From Bacteroides propionicifaciens DSM 19291 = JCM 14649 (GTDB lineage: Bacteria > Bacteroidota > Bacteroidia > Bacteroidales > Bacteroidaceae), in assembly GCF_000375405.1 (NCBI RefSeq), contig NZ_AQWS01000013.1:1-64000 (forward strand): a stretch of 64,000 nt of DNA, in the 5' to 3' direction. The position numbers and the translations under genes are program-made. Positions 24,504-32,382 of the stretch are shown here, piece after piece. Numbering within the stretch: the first letter of the stretch is position 1; every line of letters begins with the position of its first letter. The notes below the pieces were generated by a model, which saw only the letters and a program-made list of their open reading frames with translations, was not told the origin of the DNA and did not search any database.

Positions 24504-26471
24504 ATGAAAAGAACACTTCTTGCCCTACTGCTTTTATTACCAACAATATTGTTTGGCCAAATCAATACTGAGAGAGTAATGATTAAAGGTCGAAGTGCCC
24601 TTTATTTTGAAGAATATATTCTAGCCATCCAATACTTTAATCAAGTAATCAATGCTAAACCCTATCTTCATTTGCCTTACTTCTTTCGTTCATTGGCAAA
24701 GCTAGAACTTGACGATTTTACTGGAGTAGAAGAAGATAGTAATCAACTCTTAGCGATAAATCCGTTCTTTGTGGCGGGCTATCAAGTCCGTGGGTTGGCT
24801 CGTATTCAACAAAACAAGTATAAAGAAGCTATTGAAGATTATAAAGAAGCATTGAAGTATGAACCCGAAAATGTTCCAGTGCTAAACAACTTATCTCTAT
24901 CATATATCTATAGTGAGGATTATGACCAGGCTAATGCAACTCTAGACGAACTCTCCCGAGTTGCACCAAAATACACTGCTGCTTACCTAATGAAGGGTGA
25001 TGTAGCACTTCGTCAGAAAGATACCCTTCAGGCAATTGCCAATATTGATAAGGCTTTGTCAATCGATAAATATGACTCCAATATATGGGGAGCACGTGGG
25101 CAGCTCAACTTAATGCAACAAAATTACGCTCAAGCTGAAAAAGACTTGGATGAGGCTACTCATTTGGGTGGACACGAAGCGAGTCACTATATAAACAGAG
25201 CTCTAGCTCGATTCCATCAAAACAATTTGCGTGGAGCAATGAGCGATTACGACTTGGCACTCGACATTGATCCCCGTAACTTCTTTGGACATTATAACCG
25301 AGGCTTGCTTAGAGCTCGCGTGGGAGATACTAACCGTGCTATTGAGGACTTTGATTTTGTGCTTTCGGTAAATCCTGACGATATGATGGCCACTTTTAAT
25401 CGTGGACTGTTGCGTACACGTTCGGGAGATTTCTCAGGTGCTAACTCTGACTTTACTCGAGTACTTGATGTTTATCCTAATTTCTATGCTGGTTACCTTT
25501 ACCGTATGGAAGTTAGAAAGATGCTAGGTGACAATATTGGTGCTCAGCAAGATGAACTGATGTTGCTGCAAATGCAAATCGATAAGTCAAGAGGTGTTCA
25601 GCAAGATAAAGGTGAAGAAACTCGTAAGCGATCGGACAAGAATGTTGAGAACTACCGTAAACTGGTTGTGGCTGATAAAGACGATATAAGTCGGAACTAC
25701 ACAAATGAGTTGCGTGGAAAAATTCAAAATAAAACAGTACAGGTTAAGGCTGAACCCTACTTCATCTTAACCTATTATGCCGATGTTAGTGAAGTGCGCA
25801 ATGTTATTCACTACCATAAGTTCATTACAGATTTGAATGCCAGGCAGGTTTTGCCGGAGTTGTTGCTTATAACAAATCAAGAAAAACCATTGAATCAGAC
25901 TGAGGTTAATAAGCTGTTTAAGCTTATCGACGAAGAGTCGGGAGAAATTGATAAAAACCCTAACGATGTAATTCCTCGATTTACGCGTGGGCTTAACTTC
26001 TTTTTAGTGCAGAGCACTGACGATGCTTTAGAGGATTTTAGTAGAGCTATAGAGCTTGATAACACATTCTATCCAGCCTATTTTATGCGTTCGGTAGCTA
26101 AAATTAAACAACTCGATTATCAGAAATCAGAGGAAAAGCTGACCAATGAACTTAGCAACAGTTCAGTTGTTGATTATGAGGTTGTCATGAATGACTTAAA
26201 GCGAGTGATTCAGCTTGCCCCCGATTTTGTTTATGCTTATTACAATCGGGCTCGACTTCATTTTGACTTAAAGGATTTCCCTGCGGCTATTGCCGATTAT
26301 ACAGAGGCTATTAAACTTTACCCCGAATTTGCTGAGGCTTATTTCAACAGGGGCATAATACATATCTTCTTGGGCAATAATAAAGAAGGTATTGCTGATT
26401 TGAGTAAAGCTGGGGAGCTTGGTATTGCTAATTCGTATAGCATTATAAAGCGTTTCAGGAAAACAGAATAA
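24504..26471 (+). CDS. Exported tetratricopeptide repeat protein
   Basis: A protein of about 655 residues with a signal peptide (MKRTLLALLLLLPTILFGQ) and roughly ten TPR units in two blocks. The first covers residues about 20-340, and the second the last 150, with repeats such as AYYNRARLHFDLKDF and AYFNRGIIHIFLGN. The middle region (about residues 340-480) is charged and not TPR-like. TPR arrays bind partner proteins; no specific role can be assigned. An ATG at 24477 would add nine residues in front of the signal peptide, so 24504 is preferred. Confidence 0.85.
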   Translation: MKRTLLALLLLLPTILFGQINTERVMIKGRSALYFEEYILAIQYFNQVINAKPYLHLPYFFRSLAKLELDDFTGVEEDSNQLLAINPFFVAGYQVRGLARIQQNKYKEAIEDYKEALKYEPENVPVLNNLSLSYIYSEDYDQANATLDELSRVAPKYTAAYLMKGDVALRQKDTLQAIANIDKALSIDKYDSNIWGARGQLNLMQQNYAQAEKDLDEATHLGGHEASHYINRALARFHQNNLRGAMSDYDLALDIDPRNFFGHYNRGLLRARVGDTNRAIEDFDFVLSVNPDDMMATFNRGLLRTRSGDFSGANSDFTRVLDVYPNFYAGYLYRMEVRKMLGDNIGAQQDELMLLQMQIDKSRGVQQDKGEETRKRSDKNVENYRKLVVADKDDISRNYTNELRGKIQNKTVQVKAEPYFILTYYADVSEVRNVIHYHKFITDLNARQVLPELLLITNQEKPLNQTEVNKLFKLIDEESGEIDKNPNDVIPRFTRGLNFFLVQSTDDALEDFSRAIELDNTFYPAYFMRSVAKIKQLDYQKSEEKLTNELSNSSVVDYEVVMNDLKRVIQLAPDFVYAYYNRARLHFDLKDFPAAIADYTEAIKLYPEFAEAYFNRGIIHIFLGNNKEGIADLSKAGELGIANSYSIIKRFRKTE

Positions 26472-26515
26472 GCACATTTTTAGGTAATTCTAGGAATATT
26501 AAATTTGAATTAATT

Positions 26516-26523
26516 AGTTTTGT
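26516..26523 (+). promoter_or_regulatory. Possible thrS promoter, -7 element TAGTTTTG
   Basis: Matches TAnnTTTG and lies 38 nt upstream of the thrS start. The -33 element is not well placed. Confidence 0.4.
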
Positions 26524-26561
26524 AAACTATATATTATAGTAACAGGTAATAAAATAATATG

Positions 26562-28502
26562 ATGATTAAGATTACATTCCCCGACGGCTCTGTTCGTGAC
26601 TATGAAAGGGGCATAACTGGCTTGCAGATTGCAGAAAGTATTAGTCCTCGTTTGGCTAAAGAAGTGTTAGCTTGTAGCGTGAACGGAGAAACGTATGACT
26701 TAACTCGTCCAATCGAAGAAGACGCAGAGATCATACTTTACAAATGGGAAGATGAAGAAGGAAAGCATGCTTTTTGGCATACAAGTGCTCACCTTCTAGC
26801 TGAAGCATTACAAGCTTTATACCCAGGTATACAATTTGGTATAGGTCCTGCTATTGAGCAAGGGTTCTATTATGATGTAGACCCAGGAACGGCAACGATC
26901 AAAGAATCAGATTTATCTACGATAGAGGCAAAGATGCAAGAACTTGCATCTCAAAAAGAAACATTGACTCGCAGAAGTATCAGCAAAGCTGATGCCATAA
27001 AATATTTCGCAGATCGAGGTGAAACCTACAAATGTGAACTTATCTCTGAGTTAGAAGATGGTCAAATAACCACTTACACTCAAGGTGATTTTACTGACCT
27101 TTGCCGTGGGCCACACCTTCCATCAACTGCCCCAATTAAAGCAATAAAACTAACAACAGTTGCAGGTGCTTATTGGAGAGGTAAAGAAGATCAAAAAATG
27201 TTAACTCGTATCTACGGAATAACATTCCCAAAGAAAAAAGAGTTAACTGAATATCTTGAGCTTGTTGAAGAGGCCAAAAAACGTGACCACCGTAAGATTG
27301 GTAAAGAGATGGAGCTATTCATGTTCTCTGAAACCGTAGGTAAAGGTCTTCCGATGTGGCTACCTAAGGGTACTGCACTCCGTTTGCGTCTTGAAGACTT
27401 CTTGAAGAATATTCAAAAGCAATTTGGTTACGAACAAGTAATTACTCCACATATTGGAAGTAAGGCTCTTTACGTAACTTCAGGTCACTATGCTAAATAC
27501 GGTAAGGACTCGTTTCAGCCTATTACAACTCCTGAGGAGGGTGAAGAATATTTGCTAAAACCAATGAACTGTCCTCACCATTGTGAGATTTACAAATGGA
27601 CTCCACGTTCATATCGTGATCTTCCTTTGCGTTTGGCTGAGTTTGGTACTGTGTATCGTTACGAACAAAGCGGTGAGCTTCACGGTTTAACTCGTGTTCG
27701 CGGGTTTACTCAAGATGATGCACATATTTTCTGTCGTCCAGACCAAGTTAAAGAAGAGTTCTTAAGTGTAATGGATATTATTTTTATTATCTTCAAGGCA
27801 TTGGACTTCAAAAACTTCGAGGCTCAGATTTCACTTCGTGACCCTATTAATCGCGAGAAATATATTGGTAGCGACGAAAACTGGGAAAAAGCAGAACAAG
27901 CTATTATTGATGCTTGTCAAGAAAAAGGTTTAAAAGCTAAGATCGAATATGGCGAAGCTGCATTTTATGGCCCTAAGCTCGACTTTATGGTTCGTGATGC
28001 ACTAGGTCGTAAATGGCAGTTGGGTACTATTCAAGTAGACTACAATCTTCCTGAGCGTTTTAAACTAGAATATACTGGTGCTGATAACCAAAAGCACAGA
28101 CCTGTAATGATCCACCGTGCACCTTTTGGTTCTATGGAGCGGTTCGTAGCTGTGTTGATTGAACATACCGCTGGTAAGTTCCCATTATGGTTGACACCTG
28201 ATCAGGTAAGTATTTTACCTATCAGCGAACGTTTTAATGATTATGCTCACGAGATCAAGAAATATCTAGACTCTCAAAACATCAGAGCAAAAGTTGACGA
28301 TCGTAACGAGAAAATCGGTAGAAAGATTAGAGATAATGAGTTAAAACGTATTCCTTATATGCTTGTTGTAGGTGAAAAAGAAGCCGAAAATAAAGAGGTC
28401 GCTGTGCGTAAGCAAGGTGATGGAGATAAAGGAGTTATGAAACTTGATGAATTTGCTAAAATTTTGAATGAAGAAGTTCAAAATATGATAAATAAGTGGT
28501 AA
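26562..28502 (+). CDS. thrS: Threonyl-tRNA synthetase
   Basis: Charges tRNA-Thr. The 646-residue class II synthetase has the full layout: TGS domain (residues 1-60), editing domain with [11 protein letters not shown] and later [11 protein letters not shown], catalytic core with [11 protein letters not shown] (zinc-ligand Cys), [17 protein letters not shown] and [11 protein letters not shown], then a C-terminal anticodon-binding domain. The ATG at 26562 gives the standard [10 protein letters not shown] start; an ATG codon just before it at 26559 is an alternative. No T-box or tRNA-like leader is visible. It leads the thrS-infC-rpmI-rplT cluster. Confidence 0.97.
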   Translation: MIKITFPDGSVRDYERGITGLQIAESISPRLAKEVLACSVNGETYDLTRPIEEDAEIILYKWEDEEGKHAFWHTSAHLLAEALQALYPGIQFGIGPAIEQGFYYDVDPGTATIKESDLSTIEAKMQELASQKETLTRRSISKADAIKYFADRGETYKCELISELEDGQITTYTQGDFTDLCRGPHLPSTAPIKAIKLTTVAGAYWRGKEDQKMLTRIYGITFPKKKELTEYLELVEEAKKRDHRKIGKEMELFMFSETVGKGLPMWLPKGTALRLRLEDFLKNIQKQFGYEQVITPHIGSKALYVTSGHYAKYGKDSFQPITTPEEGEEYLLKPMNCPHHCEIYKWTPRSYRDLPLRLAEFGTVYRYEQSGELHGLTRVRGFTQDDAHIFCRPDQVKEEFLSVMDIIFIIFKALDFKNFEAQISLRDPINREKYIGSDENWEKAEQAIIDACQEKGLKAKIEYGEAAFYGPKLDFMVRDALGRKWQLGTIQVDYNLPERFKLEYTGADNQKHRPVMIHRAPFGSMERFVAVLIEHTAGKFPLWLTPDQVSILPISERFNDYAHEIKKYLDSQNIRAKVDDRNEKIGRKIRDNELKRIPYMLVVGEKEAENKEVAVRKQGDGDKGVMKLDEFAKILNEEVQNMINKW

Positions 28503-28576
28503 CTTTGCGTTCGGAAAAGAAAGCATAACACTAAAATGGTGTTCTAAAGAAAGCTTTCAATCTAAAAAATAATAAT

Positions 28577-29149
28577 TTGGCTATAATAAACAAGAAACAA
28601 AAAAGAGGTAGAGGTTTTTTTATGAAAAAAGACAGTTTAAAAGAGCAATATCGAGTTAATGGACAAATTCGAGTGAAAGAGGTCCGTTTGGTCGGTGATG
28701 ATATAGAATCAGAAGTGTATCCGATTGAACAGGCTCTTAAAATGGCTGAAGACCGAGAATTGGATCTTGTTGAGATTTCACCAAAGGCCAAACCTCCTGT
28801 TTGCCGAATTATTGATTTTTCAAAGTTCGTTTATCAACAAAAGAAACGTCAAAAAGAGCAGAAAGCCAAACAAGTTAAGGTTACAGTGAAAGAGATTCGT
28901 TTTGGTCCTCAAACCGATGATCACGATTATAACTTTAAGTTAAAACATGCCATTAGCTTTTTAGAGGGTGGTGATAAAGTGAAAGCTTTTGTATTCTTTA
29001 AAGGCCGTTCAATTGTGTTCAAAGAACAAGGAGAAGTACTTCTACTCCGCTTTGCGAACGATCTCGAAGAATATGCTAAAGTTGAGCAATTACCAGTGCT
29101 AGAAGGTAAACGTATGATTATTCAACTTTCGCCAAAAAAGAAATCTTAA
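28577..29149 (+). CDS. infC: Translation initiation factor IF-3
   Basis: IF-3 splits ribosomal subunits and checks start codons. Diagnostic blocks are [47 protein letters not shown] and [15 protein letters not shown]. Two starts are possible. The TTG at 28577 gives [12 protein letters not shown] in front of the domain, like the basic N-terminus of IF-3 in other Bacteroidota. The ATG at 28622 (MKKDSLKEQ, 175 residues) has AGAGGTAGAGG upstream. Non-AUG starts are a known feature of infC, which IF-3 represses through discrimination. I list the longer form; the choice is open. Confidence 0.9.
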   Translation: MAIINKKQKRGRGFFMKKDSLKEQYRVNGQIRVKEVRLVGDDIESEVYPIEQALKMAEDRELDLVEISPKAKPPVCRIIDFSKFVYQQKKRQKEQKAKQVKVTVKEIRFGPQTDDHDYNFKLKHAISFLEGGDKVKAFVFFKGRSIVFKEQGEVLLLRFANDLEEYAKVEQLPVLEGKRMIIQLSPKKKS

Positions 29150-29171
29150 GAATATAAGATATACAAGAACT

Positions 29172-29207
29172 ATGCGTAACGCAGGTATAGTGCGTTACCA
29201 TGTTTTT
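29172..29207 (+). promoter_or_regulatory. Hairpin with T tract between infC and rpmI (candidate attenuator)
   Basis: GTAACGCA (29176-29183) pairs perfectly with TGCGTTAC (29191-29198) around a 7-nt loop, extended by ATG/CAT with one bulge, and is followed by TTTTTA. It looks like a weak terminator inside the operon, upstream of the ribosomal protein genes. Confidence 0.5.
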
Positions 29208-29232
29208 ATTATTAATTTAAATTCAAATTAAA

Positions 29233-29430
29233 ATGCCAAAGATGAAAACTAACTCCGGTGCCAAAAAGAGATTTACTCTTACCGGATCAGGTAAAATCAA
29301 AAGAAAGCATGCTTATCACAGTCATATTTTGACTAAGAAAACAAATAAGCGTAAAAGAAATCTAGTTAAATCTGGATTAGTTCATCCTAGTGACGAACTT
29401 CATGTTTTAGAACTTTTAGCTCTGAAATAA
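29233..29430 (+). CDS. rpmI: 50S ribosomal protein L35
   Basis: A 65-residue basic protein, [21 protein letters not shown], which is the standard L35 start; [14 protein letters not shown] is also typical. It lies between infC and rplT in the conserved order. Confidence 0.97.
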   Translation: MPKMKTNSGAKKRFTLTGSGKIKRKHAYHSHILTKKTNKRKRNLVKSGLVHPSDELHVLELLALK

Positions 29431-29471
29431 ATAAAGCAACTAGAGTTCCAAATTAATTATTAACCGAATGT

Positions 29472-29503
29472 TTAGCTCAAAAGTCCGTGTAGAACGGCGC
29501 TAA
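29472..29503 (+). promoter_or_regulatory. Structured leader between rpmI and rplT (candidate L20 site)
   Basis: TTAGC (29472-29476) pairs with GCTAA (29499-29503). Inside, CCGT (29485-29488) pairs with ACGG (29494-29497), leaving an asymmetric internal loop of 8 nt against 1. L20 autoregulates its operon in other bacteria by binding such irregular helices; that link here is inference. Confidence 0.35.
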
Positions 29504-29525
29504 CCTTCAAAGATTATTAAAAACT

Positions 29526-29876
29526 ATGCCAAGATCAGTAAATCATGTTGCTTCAAGAGCAAGAAGAAAGAAAATTTTGAAAAATACCAGAGGTTACTTT
29601 GGTGCTAGAAAAAATGTATGGACAGTAGCGAAAAATGCTTGGGAAAAGGGATTGACCTATGCATACCGCGACCGTAAGAACAAGAAAAGAAATTTCCGTT
29701 CTTTATGGATTCAACGTATCAACGCTGCTGCTCGTTTAGAGGGTACAACTTACTCTAAACTAATGGGTGCTCTTCACAAAGCAGGAATCGAAATTAACCG
29801 TAAAGTCCTTGCAGACTTAGCAGTTAATCATCCTGAAGCTTTTAAAGCAATCGTTTCTAAAGCAAAAGCTGCTTAA
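29526..29876 (+). CDS. rplT: 50S ribosomal protein L20
   Basis: A 116-residue basic protein beginning [19 protein letters not shown], with GYFGARKN and [14 protein letters not shown] typical of L20, needed early in large-subunit assembly. Length is normal. It ends the thrS-infC-rpmI-rplT cluster and is followed by a terminator and a separate structured RNA gene. Confidence 0.97.
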   Translation: MPRSVNHVASRARRKKILKNTRGYFGARKNVWTVAKNAWEKGLTYAYRDRKNKKRNFRSLWIQRINAAARLEGTTYSKLMGALHKAGIEINRKVLADLAVNHPEAFKAIVSKAKAA

Positions 29877-29903
29877 GTAAGTTAAGCTTTAAATAGAGAT
29901 ATT

Positions 29904-29944
29904 ACAGAGATGTTTTGAGATTCAAAACATCTCTGTTTTCTTTT
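29904..29944 (+). terminator. Terminator after rplT
   Basis: ACAGAGATGTTTTGA pairs with TTCAAAACATCTCTGT with a very short loop, followed by a T-rich stretch. Confidence 0.8.
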
Positions 29945-29982
29945 ACTAAAACGTAGGGATGTTAAACAAAAGGACTTCAAGT

Positions 29983-30014
29983 CTTGTTTATCTATTAGAA
30001 AGTAGTTATATTTG
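29983..30014 (+). promoter_or_regulatory. Promoter of the structured RNA (CTTG, TATATTTG)
   Basis: CTTG at 29983-29986 and TATATTTG at 30007-30014 are 20 nt apart, a good Bacteroidota promoter located behind the rplT terminator and pointing into the RNA region. Confidence 0.7.
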
Positions 30015-30020
30015 TTACAG

Positions 30021-30260
30021 AATAGTGAAGCTTATTAGCCGCATTGATAGACTGGGTAACTCATCAAGTAAAACAGAAAACCGAGACAAGCTTCTATATT
30101 TAATGGCGGGCCGCAACCTTCGGGTATTCGTTTAGGCGGATCAGCGGATTACAAAGAGTACAGGGCACTCAAATCATGTCAATCGGAGTTTCATCGCATC
30201 AATCAATGCGGCTTCTTATAATAAAAGGAGATACTTTAATAAGTATCTCCTTTCTATTTT
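30021..30260 (+). ncRNA. Structured non-coding RNA downstream of rplT (6S-like/Bacteroidales-1 type)
   Basis: An RNA of about 240 nt, or about 200 nt without the terminator hairpin, is bounded by its own promoter and a terminator and has no open frame. Its ends pair: AGCCGCATTGAT (30037-30048) is a perfect 12-bp match to ATCAATGCGGCT (30202-30213). The interior has a further hairpin-rich part around GCGGGCCGCAACCTTCGGGT. A conserved RNA called Bacteroidales-1, with a Bacteroidota promoter at one end and a terminator at the other, is known to lie often behind the L20 gene, which is exactly this position. The long closed rod also resembles 6S RNA, which binds RNA polymerase. The family assignment is from memory and unverified; tmRNA and RNase P RNA are excluded by missing signatures. 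The start is estimated from the promoter. Confidence 0.7.
30224..30260 (+). terminator. Terminator of the structured RNA
   Basis: AAAGGAGATACTT pairs perfectly with AAGTATCTCCTTT around TAAT, followed by TCTATTTT. It may also serve the leftward plsC gene that ends at 30285. Confidence 0.8.
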
Positions 30261-30284
30261 AGACTGTTGATGTAATTTAAAGAC

Positions 30285-31049
30285 TTAGTCTACAACTTCT
30301 TGGTCAGCATTGATTACCATACCTTGATACTCCTCTACAAGAGCTGATTCCACTATATGGTAGGCTTCATTGAGGGTTTCTTTGATAAGTTTGGCTTCAC
30401 TACCTTTATATGGTATGGGCTCGTGTATGGTAAGTGTTAGTTTATTTCGATTTGGAAATTTTCCTGTTCTTGGGAGGATATCAAATGATCCGTTGATGGT
30501 GAGTGGAGCAACGTCCAATTCTAAATCACTCGCTAGCTGAAAAGCTCCTCGTTTGAAGTAGCCCATATGGCCCGTAAATGTTCGAGCACCCTCGGGGAAT
30601 ACGACTAGTGATACACCGTCTGTAAGAGATTCTCTAGCTATATCAATGGTTTGCTTTACCTTTTGTGGACCTGATCTATCTACAAAAATATGCCCAGCAC
30701 TTTCGCAAGCTTTACCAATGAACGGGACTTTACGCAGACTTTTCTTCATCATCCACTTGAAATTGCGATGTAGATGTCCATAAATTAGAAAAATATCGAA
30801 AGCACCTTGATGGTTTGAAACGAAGACATAAGATTTATTTCGGTCTAGATGCTCTCTTCCAGTGACTTCTACAGGAATCAGTAGGAGCAAGCAGATTAGC
30901 TTTGCCCAATATTTACCTGGAATATATCCCCAAAAGCGTGAATCTCCAATAATCGAGCCAACTATAGTAATTATGGCTGTTAATAGTGTAGCAATAAGTA
31001 GAATAGGTATCGCTACTATAAGAACATAAATGATATATAGAATGCGCAT
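30285..31049 (-). CDS. plsC: 1-acyl-sn-glycerol-3-phosphate acyltransferase
   Basis: Adds the second acyl chain to make phosphatidic acid at the inner membrane. The 254-residue product has an N-terminal hydrophobic helix, then the PlsC catalytic motif NHQGAFD (HX4D) at about residue 80 and the glycerol-phosphate motif FPEGART near residue 155. The open frame starts further upstream at 31070 with TTG, but that codon overlaps the promoter -7 element. I therefore use the ATG at 31049. Confidence 0.9.
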   Translation of the reverse strand: MRILYIIYVLIVAIPILLIATLLTAIITIVGSIIGDSRFWGYIPGKYWAKLICLLLLIPVEVTGREHLDRNKSYVFVSNHQGAFDIFLIYGHLHRNFKWMMKKSLRKVPFIGKACESAGHIFVDRSGPQKVKQTIDIARESLTDGVSLVVFPEGARTFTGHMGYFKRGAFQLASDLELDVAPLTINGSFDILPRTGKFPNRNKLTLTIHEPIPYKGSEAKLIKETLNEAYHIVESALVEEYQGMVINADQEVVD

Positions 31050-31067
31050 AAGAAAACGTTTATATAA

Positions 31068-31075
31068 CAAATGTA
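31068..31075 (-). promoter_or_regulatory. plsC promoter, -7 element TACATTTG
   Basis: On the minus strand TACATTTG ends 18 nt before the ATG at 31049. Confidence 0.55.
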
Positions 31076-31134
31076 GATAAAAATATAATTGTATTGTATT
31101 TTTTTATATTTAACTTTAACCAAACACTAAGATT

Positions 31135-32376
31135 ATGATTCGCATACTACATACTGCTGATTGGCATTTTGGTCATACGTTTATGAACTACGACCGAAGA
31201 CACGAACATCAGCATTTTCTTGCTTGGCTTAAAACAACTCTTATTGACGAAGATATCGATGTCTTACTCATCGCAGGTGATGTGTTCGATGTTTCTAACC
31301 CATCGGCTCAGTCTCAAAAAATGTTTTATCAATTTATTCAAGAGGTGACTAATTCATCTCCCGAATTACAAATTATCGTAATTGCAGGTAATCACGATTC
31401 AGCATCACGTTTAGAAGCCCCATTGCCTTTGCTTTCGGATAAGCGAACTCATATCAAAGGATTGGTGCCCAAAGTTGATTCTGAAATTGATTATGATCAG
31501 CTGATTCAACCTCTGTATAACAAAGAAGGTTTAATCGAGGCATATTGTTTAGTTGTTCCCTTTTTAAGACAGGGTGATTACCCCAAGGTTGAGGCTGAAA
31601 ACGCTTATGCAGCAGGGATTAACGCCTTGTATTTAGAACTAATCAAGTGTGTTAAATTGATTAAGACCGATAGTCAAGGTGTTATAGCTATGGGGCATAT
31701 GCAAACCATTGGTAGTGAGTTTTCCGAGACTGATCATAGTGAAAAGTTCATCATTGGTGGCTTAGAGGCTATCTCTACATCTCCTTTTGTGGATTTAAAT
31801 TATACGGCACTTGGGCATATTCATAAGGCTCAGCGTCTTTCGGGTTGTGAGTATATTCGTTATGCTGGTAGCCCACTACCCATGTCTTTTGCCGAGAAGA
31901 ATTATAAACATGGAGTAGTAAAAGTTATTATCGATCAAGGCAAGACACTCGAAGTGAATGTGCTTAGCTATGAACCTCTAGTAAGAATGATGAGTGTACC
32001 CTCAAAAGGTTTTGCTCAGCCCGAGGAGTTACTTCAGCTTTTAGAGGATTTGCCCAACAAAGACGAAGCGCTTGACGATCCCTTAACTTATCCTTTTCTA
32101 GAAGTTAAAGTCCAAAAGACGGAACCCGAACCCATGTTACTTGTTAAAATCAATGATATTATAGCCCATAAGGCTGTAAGGTTGGCTCGTATCCAGAATC
32201 AATACCGTGTTGGAACAAGCGATCGGGAGGTTAGTGAGCATCTGCTTGAGGGCTTGCAAACCCTATCTCCATTGGATATTGCAAAGCAAGAGTTTAATGA
32301 TAAGTACGACGAGCCGATGCCTCAAGGACTTATCGATATGTTTAATGAGGTTTGTAGAGATATAAATATTGAGTAG
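31135..32376 (+). CDS. sbcD: SbcD, exonuclease subunit (Mre11-like)
   Basis: Nuclease subunit of the SbcCD complex, which cuts DNA hairpins and protein-blocked ends. The 413-residue protein has the calcineurin-like phosphoesterase motifs in order: HTADWHFGH, AGDVFDVSNPS, AGNHDS, MGHMQ and LGHIHKAQ, which supply the metal ligands. It ends 6 bp before sbcC, as expected for the paired subunits. No promoter with a clean TAnnTTTG was seen in the 60-bp gap with plsC. Confidence 0.96.
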   Translation: MIRILHTADWHFGHTFMNYDRRHEHQHFLAWLKTTLIDEDIDVLLIAGDVFDVSNPSAQSQKMFYQFIQEVTNSSPELQIIVIAGNHDSASRLEAPLPLLSDKRTHIKGLVPKVDSEIDYDQLIQPLYNKEGLIEAYCLVVPFLRQGDYPKVEAENAYAAGINALYLELIKCVKLIKTDSQGVIAMGHMQTIGSEFSETDHSEKFIIGGLEAISTSPFVDLNYTALGHIHKAQRLSGCEYIRYAGSPLPMSFAEKNYKHGVVKVIIDQGKTLEVNVLSYEPLVRMMSVPSKGFAQPEELLQLLEDLPNKDEALDDPLTYPFLEVKVQKTEPEPMLLVKINDIIAHKAVRLARIQNQYRVGTSDREVSEHLLEGLQTLSPLDIAKQEFNDKYDEPMPQGLIDMFNEVCRDINIE

Positions 32377-32382
32377 CTAGAG

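Noticed and set aside
25513-25704. Open frame on the minus strand inside the TPR gene
   Set aside because: It lies wholly within a clear coding gene, has no promoter, and its protein shows no family features; it is a shadow.
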